Positions 36,838-45,517 of a DNA stretch of 64,000 bases are shown in pieces. The DNA is taken from assembly GCA_002423185.1 (NCBI GenBank), contig DIUX01000002.1, positions 629,947 to 693,946 on the forward strand, written 5' to 3'. The position numbers and the translations under genes are program-made. This DNA comes from Micavibrio sp. UBA6147. Lineage in GTDB: Bacteria > Pseudomonadota > Alphaproteobacteria > Micavibrionales > UBA1664. The notes beneath the pieces are model-generated. The model was not told the DNA's origin. It did no database searches and worked only from the letters and a program-made list of their open reading frames with translations. The stretch's first letter is position 1, and each line of letters starts with the position of its first letter.

Positions 36838-39120
36838 ATGTCTGATATAGTGCCAAAGACTGAGTTTACACTGAATTTGCGCTTGGTTTACGGGGGCTCC
36901 ACCCCCAAGCCCCGCTTACGGAACGCCACAATATTGTTGAATCAAACCACAAACCATACGGATGTCGCGCAGGACCTCATCAAGAGCATCCGCAAGTACA
37001 ACCCCGAAGTCAACGAAGCCCGCATCATCAAGGCGGTTGATTTTGCGCGCGTCAAACACGAAGGCCAAACCCGCGCATCGGGTGAGCCATACTACCTTCA
37101 CCCCGTCGAGGTAGCCGGCATTTTGGCCGATCTCGGCCTTGACGAAGACACCCTTGTCACCGCCATTTTGCACGACACAGTCGAAGACACCGAAACGTCA
37201 CTGGAAGACATTAAAAAGCTGTTCGGCAAGGATGTTGCGAGCCTTGTCGACGGGGTCACGAAATTAACGCGGATCGAGAGCAAAACCTCCGAAGGCAAAC
37301 AAGCCGAAAACTTCCGTAAACTTGTTTTGGCGATGTCCGAGGATATCCGCGTCTTGCTCGTCAAGCTCGCCGACCGTTTGCACAATATGCGCACGCTGCA
37401 CCATTTTAACAAACCCGACAAGCGCCGCCGTATCGCGCAAGAAACACTCGACATTTATACCCCGCTGGCGGAGCGCATCGGCGTTCACAAGGTCAAGGAA
37501 GAGCTTGAAGACCTGTCCTTCATGCACGTCAACCCTGAAGCCCGCGAGAGCATCACCAACCGTTTGTCATTCCTGCGTAAGGAAGGCACGGATCTTGTCA
37601 ACTCGGTCATCAAGCAACTTCAGGGGTTGATTGACGCCGCCGAGGTCAATGGTGAGGTCACGGGACGCGAAAAAACGCGCTATTCCATCTGGCGCAAGAT
37701 GCAGCGCAAGAACGTTGCCTTTGAACAACTCTCCGACATCATGGCGTTTCGTATTGTCGTGAGCGATATTGGCGAGTGCTATCACGTGCTTGGCTTGCTG
37801 CACAGCAAGTACCCTACCGTTCCGGGGCGGTTCAAAGATTACATCTCGACCCCCAAACCCAACGGGTATAAGAGCATCCACACAACCATCATCGGCCCCG
37901 AGAGCCAGCGCATCGAAGTGCAGATCCGCACCCGCACCATGCACGAAGAATCCGAGCTTGGGGTCGCTGCGCATTGGGCCTATAAATCCGGCAAACCGAT
38001 TATCAAGACGGACGAATTGAAGAAATTCCGCTGGCTGCGCGAGCTTTTGGACATTCTCGACCAAGTTGACCGCCCTGAAGACTTCCTTGAAAACACCAAG
38101 CTGGAACTCTTCCAAGATCAAGTCTATTGCTTTTCCCCGAAGGGCGATTTGATCGAATTGCCCAGCGGCGCAACCCCGATTGACTTCGCCTATGCCATTC
38201 ACTCCGCCGTTGGCGACAAATGTGTCGGGTCTAAAATCAACGGACGCATCGCCCCGCTCAGCACCCGCTTGAACAACGGCGACCAAGTCGAGATTCACAC
38301 CTCGAAAAACCAAACCCCATCCCCGACATGGGAACGCTTTGTCGTCACCGGCAAAGCCAAATCCCATATCCGCCGCTTTGTGAGGCAACAGCAGCGCGAG
38401 CAATATCTCACCCTCGGCAAAGCGATGGTGCAAAAGGTCTTCCGCCACGAAAGCTATGAATTCACCGAGAAAGCCATCCAAGGCGTTGCCAAACAATTCA
38501 AAAAAGATGACGCCGAGGACGTGTATGTGAGTGTCGGATCAGGCAACATCGCCGCCCGCGACGTGTTTAAGGCCGTGTTCCCGAGCCATCAAACCGAAAT
38601 CGCCGAAAAACCCGCCGCCATTACCGACCCGTTCGAACAGGCGCAAACCGGCAAATCCAAAGACTCCGCCATGCCGATCAAGGGGCTTATCCCCGGCATG
38701 GCGGTTCACATGGCGCGGTGTTGTCACCCGCTCCCCGGCGACCGCATTGTCGGCATTGTCACGACCGGCAAGGGTGTTACCATCCACACCATTGATTGCG
38801 ACACCCTTGAAACCTTCGCCGAAACCCCCGAACGCTGGATTGACGTTGCATGGGACGAAGGGCCGGAAAGCCCGGAAACACAGGTCGGGCGGATCAACGT
38901 CACGATCAATAACGAACCGGGGGCGCTTGGCACGCTCTCCGTTGTCATCGGCAAGAACGGCGGCAACATCACCAACCTCAAAATCACCAATCGGTCGATT
39001 GATTTTTGGGAGATGTATCTCGACATCTATGTCAACGATACCCAGCATTTAAACAACATCATCGCCGCCTTACGCGCCACCCCTCAAATTGCATATGTTG
39101 AGCGATCCAGAGGGCGTTAG
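36838..39120 (+). CDS. rsh: RelA/SpoT homologue, bifunctional (p)ppGpp synthase/hydrolase
   Basis: Makes and degrades the stringent-response alarmone. N-terminal HD hydrolase with intact HDTVED (near residue 103), synthetase with FKDYISTPKPNGYKSIHTT and EVQIRT, then the TGS domain (FSPKGDLIELPSGATPIDFAYAIH) and a C-terminal ACT domain (TINNEPGALGTLSVVIGKNGGNI). All signals of a bifunctional enzyme are present. The open frame starts at 36838, directly after a terminator; the first 30 residues are not family-like, and a TTG at 36934 or 36937 fits the usual N-terminus better. The usual start of this family lies near residue 40. Confidence 0.95.
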   Translation: MSDIVPKTEFTLNLRLVYGGSTPKPRLRNATILLNQTTNHTDVAQDLIKSIRKYNPEVNEARIIKAVDFARVKHEGQTRASGEPYYLHPVEVAGILADLGLDEDTLVTAILHDTVEDTETSLEDIKKLFGKDVASLVDGVTKLTRIESKTSEGKQAENFRKLVLAMSEDIRVLLVKLADRLHNMRTLHHFNKPDKRRRIAQETLDIYTPLAERIGVHKVKEELEDLSFMHVNPEARESITNRLSFLRKEGTDLVNSVIKQLQGLIDAAEVNGEVTGREKTRYSIWRKMQRKNVAFEQLSDIMAFRIVVSDIGECYHVLGLLHSKYPTVPGRFKDYISTPKPNGYKSIHTTIIGPESQRIEVQIRTRTMHEESELGVAAHWAYKSGKPIIKTDELKKFRWLRELLDILDQVDRPEDFLENTKLELFQDQVYCFSPKGDLIELPSGATPIDFAYAIHSAVGDKCVGSKINGRIAPLSTRLNNGDQVEIHTSKNQTPSPTWERFVVTGKAKSHIRRFVRQQQREQYLTLGKAMVQKVFRHESYEFTEKAIQGVAKQFKKDDAEDVYVSVGSGNIAARDVFKAVFPSHQTEIAEKPAAITDPFEQAQTGKSKDSAMPIKGLIPGMAVHMARCCHPLPGDRIVGIVTTGKGVTIHTIDCDTLETFAETPERWIDVAWDEGPESPETQVGRINVTINNEPGALGTLSVVIGKNGGNITNLKITNRSIDFWEMYLDIYVNDTQHLNNIIAALRATPQIAYVERSRGR

Positions 39121-39296
39121 GCCGTTTTTAGGGCTCTTCTCGACGGCAAACAGACCGCGACAATGAACAAGATTCATGTCTGGCGGCGCAGTTATGATCA
39201 ATTGACTTTTTCTTATGTTTCATCCATGCTGATGCGACAAATAATAAAAAACATATAAATGTTATTACTCTGACAGGGAGTAGAAAGCGTAAAACG

Positions 39297-39902
39297 ATGA
39301 TCCAGCCCGACAAAGGGGCGTTGACGCGCACCTTTTTTATCGCCGCCGCGCCGCCAAAACACATTCAAGACGTCCTTGAAAAAATCCGCCATCAAGACCC
39401 CGCAAACTGGCGCTGGCAGCACCCCGAGGACTATCACATCAGCATGGCGTTCCCCGGCAAGCAAGACGAAGCCGGCCTTGAGAAGATCAAAGACGCGCTG
39501 TCGAAACTCAAATTCCAGCCGTTTAAAGTCGCTGTTCACGGCCTGAAATCCTTTAACCGCAGCGGACACCCGCAAGAAGCGCCGCACGTCCTGTGGGCGG
39601 GTTTAAACGCCTCGGGCGATGCGCATTTTCGCGAATTGCATAAACGCCTGTGCGCCGAGCTTGAAAAAAGCGGCATCCCCTTTGGCAAGCGCGACCAAGA
39701 ACCGCACATCACCGTCGCCAAAGTCCCGAACAACGATATTGACGGATTGCTTAAAATTATTCGTGACAATGACGATCTATCCAGCGCGGATTGGCTGTGT
39801 GACGAAGTCATACTTTATGAAACATTCTCCAAGAGTCGCCCTGCGGACTCCGCCAACGAAAGCCCCTACAGGGAAATCGCGCGGTTCAAGTTTAATCCGT
39901 AG
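39297..39902 (+). CDS. thpR: RNA 2',3'-cyclic phosphodiesterase (2'-5' RNA ligase family)
   Basis: 201 residues, two-histidine phosphoesterase. The two HxT/S motifs are YHISMAF (about residue 48) and PHITVAK (about residue 140), with the expected spacing. Members open 2',3'-cyclic phosphates on RNA ends, or join tRNA halves in vitro. GGGAGTAG upstream supports the ATG. The cellular role is not well known. It is convergent with the EF-hand gene, 14 bases away. Confidence 0.9.
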   Translation: MIQPDKGALTRTFFIAAAPPKHIQDVLEKIRHQDPANWRWQHPEDYHISMAFPGKQDEAGLEKIKDALSKLKFQPFKVAVHGLKSFNRSGHPQEAPHVLWAGLNASGDAHFRELHKRLCAELEKSGIPFGKRDQEPHITVAKVPNNDIDGLLKIIRDNDDLSSADWLCDEVILYETFSKSRPADSANESPYREIARFKFNP

Positions 39903-39915
39903 CCTTCTACAGAGC

Positions 39916-41094
39916 CTACTCCGCCGGAGCGCTTTCATTAAGGTTTTCGGGGATAAAAATGTTCAGGTCTTGCCGCAAAAACGGGAAGATTTCCTGAAGC
40001 GCGACCAGATTTTCCATCACCCGTGGGTTCAGCACAGCATCACGATACAAGGATGAAAGCTCGTCCTTTGACAGCATAAAATCCTTATTCAAATCCAGCG
40101 TATTCAAAAGCCGATCCGCGCTTTCCAAAATCGTTTCAAAATTGCGTTTTTCAAACTGGTTCATTGAGGCACACACAGCCAGCAATTCATATGTCAACAA
40201 CGCCCGAAACGTCATGTCTTCAACTTCGTCCCGCTTTAACAGGCCGGATTTGTCCTTATCGGCCTCGGCAAACAACCAATCCTGACAGGCTTGATTTTTC
40301 GCAAGGGCAGGGGGATTGCCGTCCGCATTGCAAACACTGACCATGTCATCCAAACGATCCATAAGCCCCATTGCCGTCTTCATGAGCGGGATCTCCGCCA
40401 TCGGTGGCAAAAGCGAACATTGTGCATATTCGCGCCCCTCGGCCTCGACAAGATCGGAAATCTCCATATCAGGATCGGTGGCCTTTTTCTCATCAAACCC
40501 GACCTCAGGGTCAATAACCCCCGTTTGCATCAAGCCATCATTTGTGACTTGAACCAGAATCTCGCCGAGCGATGTTTCAATCTTATAGGTCGCTCCATAA
40601 TCCTTAATATTCATGAAAATTTCCATGCACGCCTTTTTATCCGGCCCCATCCATGTTGAAAACGTCTTCGTCTGGTACAGCATGTCATTCACTTCTGCGC
40701 AATCCGGCGCCGCCCAAATGCCGCGAATCCGTTCTGGCGTTTCGGCAAAAGACGGAATAAAAATTCCGCCGGCGCAGCTATTACACTCCACCCCGAAATT
40801 ATAGCGCCACCCGTCTTTTTGACCGCGCTGCGGGTCTTCCGCATCGTCTTTCAGGGCGGGCTCTGTCGGCTCGACATAGGTTTCAGGTGTTGTTTGCGGG
40901 CCGTAATACAGCTCCTCCATCAACACCGGCAAGGACATATCCTGTGCGGCGACCGAGCGAGCAGCCAAAACATTACATCCGACCATCGCGATCAAAACGC
41001 ACAAAAATCCCGAATATGCCCTAATGCGAAGAGTCGGTTTTTGCGGGGCGGTTTCTCCACGGTTTATCGCTATGCTTGCTTGTGCTGTTTTCAT
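39916..41094 (-). CDS. Secreted EF-hand calcium-binding protein, unknown family
   Basis: 392 residues. Signal peptide or anchor near residues 26-50 (FLCVLIAMVGC to SVAAQ). The mature part has several cysteines (FGVECNSCAGG, APDCAE, KKACME, YAQCSLL, QACQDW, LAVCAS) and two canonical EF-hand loops near the end: D279-K-D-K-S-G..E290 and D334-L-N-K-D..E345, both with correct ligand spacing. So it is likely a periplasmic or outer-surface calcium-binding protein; the N-terminal 260 residues are unrecognised. Its start overlaps the stop of the UbiH-type gene upstream (ATGA), showing an operon that the functions do not explain. Confidence 0.82.
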   Translation of the reverse strand: MKTAQASIAINRGETAPQKPTLRIRAYSGFLCVLIAMVGCNVLAARSVAAQDMSLPVLMEELYYGPQTTPETYVEPTEPALKDDAEDPQRGQKDGWRYNFGVECNSCAGGIFIPSFAETPERIRGIWAAPDCAEVNDMLYQTKTFSTWMGPDKKACMEIFMNIKDYGATYKIETSLGEILVQVTNDGLMQTGVIDPEVGFDEKKATDPDMEISDLVEAEGREYAQCSLLPPMAEIPLMKTAMGLMDRLDDMVSVCNADGNPPALAKNQACQDWLFAEADKDKSGLLKRDEVEDMTFRALLTYELLAVCASMNQFEKRNFETILESADRLLNTLDLNKDFMLSKDELSSLYRDAVLNPRVMENLVALQEIFPFLRQDLNIFIPENLNESAPAE

Positions 41095-42494
41095 TTGCTC
41101 TGCCTGCCGTCTTGATGTTTCACGAGATCCGGCACATGCCCGACCGTTCCCATTGCCTGTGTCATAAAAAACCGCTTGAACGCAGGCATCCGCGCAATAA
41201 CACGCAAACCCAAACGCCGCATAATGCGCAGCGGCGCGCGATTATTGGAGAACAAACCGTTAAAGCCCTCCATCGCCATGCCCATCATCGTATTATCCAT
41301 ACGGCGGCGCTTTTGATATTCGGCGAGCAACGCCGGAGCGCCCCAATCACTCTCGCCCCGATCCCGCGCATCGCACAAAATTTCGGTCATCGCTGCTACG
41401 TCCCGAAGGCTGATATTCAAGCCTTGACCCGCAATCGGGTGAATACCGTGCGCGGCCTCAGCCAAAAGCGCCATGCGCGGCGCAATATATGCATAGGCCA
41501 TGGTGATGCCAAGCGGCCATCCGGCACGCCGCCCAACCACCCGCGCCGCACCAAACAGCCCGCCTTCAGAAGGCTTATCGCCGCGGACGTCCTGCAAGTC
41601 CTTTTTATTTTTTGCTGCGTTTTTTGCGGGGCGGGGCGAAGGGCGGTAATGCCCCTTTGCCGCCGTGTAGAGCGCATTCAAGCGAAGGTTAAACGCCTCA
41701 TCCGAACACCGCAACCACTGCGCCGCATCGCCGCCATGAATCGACCACACAATTGCAGAGCGGTGCCGCCCGTTTTCATCATCCACCATCGGCAAAGACG
41801 CAAAAGGCCCGTCCGCCAAGAAATGCTCAACGGCGATATTATCATGCGGCCGCTCATGCTCAACAATGCACACAAGGGCAGTCTGGCCGTAGTCATGCCC
41901 CCATGTTCCAATCCCCATAAATTCGCGCGTTTTTGACCCGCGCCCATCACAGCCCAAAACAAGCGGCGCCGACAAACACAGCCCATCCACAAGCCGCACA
42001 CGCATTGCGGCATCGTCCCGCTCGTACCCCACAACCGCCGCGCCCGTGACATGGTGGAGTTTTTCTTCGCGCCCCGCCTGTGTATGAAGCGCCAAACGCA
42101 AATCAAAATTATCAACAATCCAGCCAAATTCGCGGTTTTCGACATCCTTTGACAAAAACGCCAACACAAAGGGCGATGCTCCGTCTAAAATCCGAATATC
42201 CTTGATCGGACACGCGCCCGCACTCTCCATCGCCTCCCAAACACCCGCCTTGCGCAAAACATTCCGCGACCCCCAAGAAATGGCGGTTGTGCGGGTGTCG
42301 TAATCTTTATCAAGCTGTGTCAGGGGTTTCTCTTGGTCAACACAGGCCACCGAAAATCCCTCGCGCGCCAACAAAAGCGCCTGTGTCAGGCCTGCCAAAC
42401 CGCCGCCAACGACCACGACGTCATAGGAATCATTGCCCAAAGAATCGGGTCGTGTTCGCGATTTTTCTGAAGGATTGACCGAATTTTTCTTCAT
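41091..42494 (-). CDS. ubiH: UbiH-type FAD-dependent hydroxylase (ubiquinone synthesis)
   Basis: 467 residues. FAD-binding motif VVVVGGGLAGLTQALLLAREG, then LGCDGRGSKTR (DG motif), and AEAAHGIHPIAGQGLNISLRDVAAMTEI, the GD/ribose-binding block of UbiH/UbiF/Coq6 hydroxylases. These introduce hydroxyl groups on the ubiquinone ring; which of the three positions is served cannot be told. The start at 42494 (MKKNSVNPS) is preferred; the frame runs to 42644, but that part is very basic and unlike the family. Coupled to the EF-hand gene. Confidence 0.88.
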   Translation of the reverse strand: MKKNSVNPSEKSRTRPDSLGNDSYDVVVVGGGLAGLTQALLLAREGFSVACVDQEKPLTQLDKDYDTRTTAISWGSRNVLRKAGVWEAMESAGACPIKDIRILDGASPFVLAFLSKDVENREFGWIVDNFDLRLALHTQAGREEKLHHVTGAAVVGYERDDAAMRVRLVDGLCLSAPLVLGCDGRGSKTREFMGIGTWGHDYGQTALVCIVEHERPHDNIAVEHFLADGPFASLPMVDDENGRHRSAIVWSIHGGDAAQWLRCSDEAFNLRLNALYTAAKGHYRPSPRPAKNAAKNKKDLQDVRGDKPSEGGLFGAARVVGRRAGWPLGITMAYAYIAPRMALLAEAAHGIHPIAGQGLNISLRDVAAMTEILCDARDRGESDWGAPALLAEYQKRRRMDNTMMGMAMEGFNGLFSNNRAPLRIMRRLGLRVIARMPAFKRFFMTQAMGTVGHVPDLVKHQDGRQSK

Positions 42495-42644
42495 GTTGAT
42501 TGGCCTTTTACTGGTTGCCTGTCTTTTGCCCGCGCCGCGCAATAGCCCCGCAATAACCCCATGGAGCAAACATAAAACAACACCCTTAGTTAAACCACGC
42601 TTTCCCCCGCGCCGCAACCGGACAAATTGCCGCCGAAGCCGCAC

Positions 42645-43328
42645 TCAAGCAGCTTGCCGCGCCCCGAACAATGCGCTTCCGACCCGCACATGCGTTGCGC
42701 CCATACGGATGGCGGCCTCAAAATCACCGCTCATCCCCATGCTGAGGGTTTCCAGCCCGAGCCGCCGCGCCCATGTGGCGAGCAACCCAAAATGAAAAAC
42801 AGGCGAATCCTGCACCGGCGGAATACACATTAATCCAGCAACATCCAAGCCGCAAACCCCGCGCGCATAGGCCAGCAACGCCTCAAGATCGGCCGGCGCG
42901 ACGCCCGCCTTTTGTTCCTCCTCGCCCGTATTGACCTGTATCAATATTTTCGGGGATTTGCCGCTTTTTTGGCACGCTTCGGCGAGCGCAGCAGCAAGCT
43001 TTTGGCGGTCAAGCGTTTCGATCACATCAAACAAATCTACCGCTTGCCGCGCCTTGTTGGTTTGTAGTGGGCCAATCAAGTGAAGGCGCAAATCAGGATA
43101 GGCGGCGCGGCGCTCCGCCCAATGGTCTTGCGCTTCTTGCACACGGTTTTCGCCGAACACGCGCAAGCCACAGCCCAGCCCAGCATCAATATGCGCAGGA
43201 GATTGTGTTTTACTCACCGCGACAAGCGTTACCGCCCCCTTCGGGCGATGCGCCGCGGCCTCCGCCTGTGCAATCGAACTCTTAATCTGTGCGATGTTGC
43301 GGGATATCTCGTCCAAAGGATCACTCAT
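42645..43328 (-). CDS. YggS-family pyridoxal-phosphate homeostasis protein
   Basis: About 227 residues. PLP-binding lysine in VAVSKTQS, then FGENRVQEAQ and LIGPLQTNKAR, and the C-terminal SMGMSGDFEAAIRMGATHVRVGSALFG phosphate-binding segment, typical of PLPHP (YggS, PROSC). Binds PLP without known catalysis and is linked to vitamin B6 and amino-acid balance. The start at 43328 is chosen; an ATG at 43343 in frame is also possible. It is followed about 150 bases later by ubiH. Confidence 0.92.
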   Translation of the reverse strand: MSDPLDEISRNIAQIKSSIAQAEAAAHRPKGAVTLVAVSKTQSPAHIDAGLGCGLRVFGENRVQEAQDHWAERRAAYPDLRLHLIGPLQTNKARQAVDLFDVIETLDRQKLAAALAEACQKSGKSPKILIQVNTGEEEQKAGVAPADLEALLAYARGVCGLDVAGLMCIPPVQDSPVFHFGLLATWARRLGLETLSMGMSGDFEAAIRMGATHVRVGSALFGARQAA

Positions 43329-43377
43329 CAAAACCAATTCCACCTGTTATTGCCGCTCCACAGCCAATAAAGAACAG

Positions 43378-43411
43378 TAAAAAAGAAAAGGCGCCCATTT
43401 TCAAGCGCCTT
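43378..43411 (-). terminator. Rho-independent terminator of the porin gene
   Basis: On the minus strand: AAGGCGC, loop of about nine bases, GGCGCCTT, then TTCTTTTTT. About 30 bases after the porin stop. Confidence 0.85.
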
Positions 43412-43440
43412 GTTCCGTATTTTCCTTCATCGGCAACCGA

Positions 43441-44565
43441 TTAAAAATCAATCGTTGTGCCAAGCGCGAATTGATAGCCGTCATATTCGGCATCGCCCGC
43501 AACCCCTGTTTCGGCCTCAAGATAGGTCAGGTTTCCGTTCATCCGCATACCGGGACCGTATTGGTATTGCACGCCCGCCGTCCAGCGCGAATATTCAAGA
43601 TCGCCCGCCGTTGTGTGCGTGCCCGCCGCAGCTTCGTCCGTGCGTTCATAATATGTTGCGCCAAATTTATAAGCATCCATTGTGTAGTCTGCCCCGATAA
43701 TAAACGCGGTTGAATCGCCGTCTGCGCTGATTCCGTTGTCGTCCTCGAACAACGCCGCGCCAAGGCCAAATGGCCCCCAATTCACATCGGCGCCAATATT
43801 ATAGCCCTGACGGTCCGTTTGTCCGGCCGCCGTAACTTCACGGTCATAGTCAGACCAGCCACCGCCGATGGTCAACTCAACCGCGTCAAATTTACGCTGG
43901 AAACGCGCCGCAACTTCAACGCCGTCATCAAAACCGGCATTTTTGTTCGCGGTGATGGGCGCCAAGCCGCTTTGGTCCCCCTCGCTGAGGGACGGAACAT
44001 ACGACACGCCAGCTTGGAATCCGTTGAACACGGGCGTCATGTATGTCACTTTATTCAAAGCACCGCTAATCGCGTGGTCGTAGTCCAAGCGGTCGACCGC
44101 CAAACCGGTATTCGCCCCCGCCATAAGACCTAGGTCAAAACTGTTTGTATATTGACGCAACCCGTCAATATTCCAGTCGGCCGACGGCGCTGCGACCTGA
44201 AGCAAATAGGCCACGCCGTCCTCCTCGCCCACAACAAAACGCCCCCAGCCGCCGGAGATAAACATGTTTGACTCTTCGATGACACTACCGGTCGCGCTTT
44301 CGTCGCGATCGACGTTGATCTCAATATGCACACCAACGCTCAACCCGTTATCCAATGTTGTTTTCCCGTCAAAATGCACTTCGGTTTCCTTACGAAGGTC
44401 CAAACCGCGCAACGATGTGCCTGCTGGCTCGTCTTGATTGTTATAAATTGCATAGCCGATGAATTGGCCGCGGAGGTTCAGCTCAAGCCCTTGCGCCTGC
44501 GCAGGTGTTGCAACGAATCCAGCCAAGGCGCATAAAGCAGCGCCAGCGAGCAGTGTGTGTTTCAT
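43441..44565 (-). CDS. Outer-membrane porin
   Basis: 374 residues. The start has an ideal AAAGGAG seven bases upstream, and the open frame to 44676 is ignored. Signal peptide MKHTLLAGAALCALAGFVATPAQA, given in two parts: charged start, hydrophobic core, then TPAQA cleavage. The mature part shows repeated amphipathic beta strands (for example LELNLRGQFIGY, GLSVGVHIEINV, KFGATYYER, WTAGVQYQYG) and ends in phenylalanine (TTIDF), the signal for beta-barrel insertion. Belongs to the Gram-negative porin group; the substrate is unknown. A strong ribosome site and a clean terminator suggest high expression. Confidence 0.88.
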   Translation of the reverse strand: MKHTLLAGAALCALAGFVATPAQAQGLELNLRGQFIGYAIYNNQDEPAGTSLRGLDLRKETEVHFDGKTTLDNGLSVGVHIEINVDRDESATGSVIEESNMFISGGWGRFVVGEEDGVAYLLQVAAPSADWNIDGLRQYTNSFDLGLMAGANTGLAVDRLDYDHAISGALNKVTYMTPVFNGFQAGVSYVPSLSEGDQSGLAPITANKNAGFDDGVEVAARFQRKFDAVELTIGGGWSDYDREVTAAGQTDRQGYNIGADVNWGPFGLGAALFEDDNGISADGDSTAFIIGADYTMDAYKFGATYYERTDEAAAGTHTTAGDLEYSRWTAGVQYQYGPGMRMNGNLTYLEAETGVAGDAEYDGYQFALGTTIDF

Positions 44566-44893
44566 AGTAAGCTCCTTTAGTAAAACAGACCGCAAAAGAC
44601 GGTTGGCGGTCAAACTCAAGACATGCCGGATGTCACCGACGACTGAGAAAAACTTTAACAAAACCAACGCCCACATCCTAAAAACAACCCCCTATACCCA
44701 CAAATTATCCGCGCACCTGTTGCACAACCGCAACACAGGAGCAAAGCGCCGCCTCGCGAAATACCGTTGCATTTCAAGGCGCAGTGCGAAATAATCAGCA
44801 AACACCGCACTGCGCCGCGCCTTTGCGTGATTTACAGGGCTGTTTGAGTATGATAACTCTATGCTTCGTAACAAAATTTGTGAGGTTTATACT
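44566..44893. other. Intergenic region between porin and DUF3576 genes
   Basis: 328 bases between divergent genes. It holds the porin ribosome site at its left end and a likely promoter for the DUF3576 gene at its right end. The middle shows no gene, RNA or clear repeat; the porin promoter is somewhere in 44580-44720 but cannot be pinned down. Confidence 0.5.
44831..44859 (+). promoter_or_regulatory. Likely sigma-70 promoter for the DUF3576 gene
   Basis: TTTACA (44831) and TAACTC (44854) with 17 bases between them. Transcription would begin near 44866, after the ATG at 44861 and before the one at 44894, which supports the later start. Confidence 0.5.
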
Positions 44894-45445
44894 ATGGTTT
44901 TAACGCGTTTTGCGACGGTGGCCGCGATCGTCACCTTGGGGTTTGTCATGGCAGGGTGCGGCTCGATGTCCGGCGGTGAGGCAAAATACCCCACAGGCGC
45001 CAACCGATCCGCCACTGGCGATGATATTTACGCCAAGCCTCAGAGCATCTTCGGCGAAGACGGCCTGACGCTTTTGGGCGGCAAGGGCGACCAACAAGCC
45101 GCCGACAGCGTTATAACAGTCAACAGCTATCTGTGGCGCGCCTCGCTCGACACTGTGTCGTTCATGCCTTTGGCCTCCGTTGACCCGTTTGGCGGCGTCA
45201 TCCTGACCGACTGGTATTCATCCCCTGAAACACCCGAAGAACGTTACAAACTCAACGTCTTTGTATTGGGCAGCCAGCTCCGCGCCGACGGCCTAAAAGT
45301 CAGCGTCTTCAAAGAACGCCAAACCAGCGGCGCATGGAAATCCATGGCGATTGACAATTCCATGGCAACCAAGATCGAAGACACGATCTTGACCCGCGCC
45401 CGCGAATTGCGCGTCGCGAAAATCAATGAAAAAGAGGGCAGCTAG
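44894..45445 (+). CDS. DUF3576 lipoprotein
   Basis: 183 residues. Signal peptide with lipobox VMAGC near residue 18, so a lipoprotein attached to a membrane. DUF3576 features are present: NSYLWRASLDTVSFMPLASVDPFGGVILTDWY, given in part, with RYKLNVFVLGSQLRADGLKVSVFK. The family is alphaproteobacterial and sits before leuS-lptE in many genomes, suggesting a link to outer-membrane building; no function is proven. GAGG eight bases before the ATG supports this start over the ATG at 44861. Confidence 0.88.
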   Translation: MVLTRFATVAAIVTLGFVMAGCGSMSGGEAKYPTGANRSATGDDIYAKPQSIFGEDGLTLLGGKGDQQAADSVITVNSYLWRASLDTVSFMPLASVDPFGGVILTDWYSSPETPEERYKLNVFVLGSQLRADGLKVSVFKERQTSGAWKSMAIDNSMATKIEDTILTRARELRVAKINEKEGS

Positions 45446-45517
45446 GCAAAAACGCCGCGCGGATCAACACCAAGTACCGCACGCCCGTTTTTCAAGCCCC
45501 ACCGGAAAGCATCAAGC

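Noticed and set aside
37567..38496. 309-codon minus frame opposite the RelA/SpoT gene (also 32738-33688, 45512-46561, 19205-19984)
   Set aside because: Antisense shadows of GC-rich codons; no ribosome site or known motif, and the sense genes are certain.
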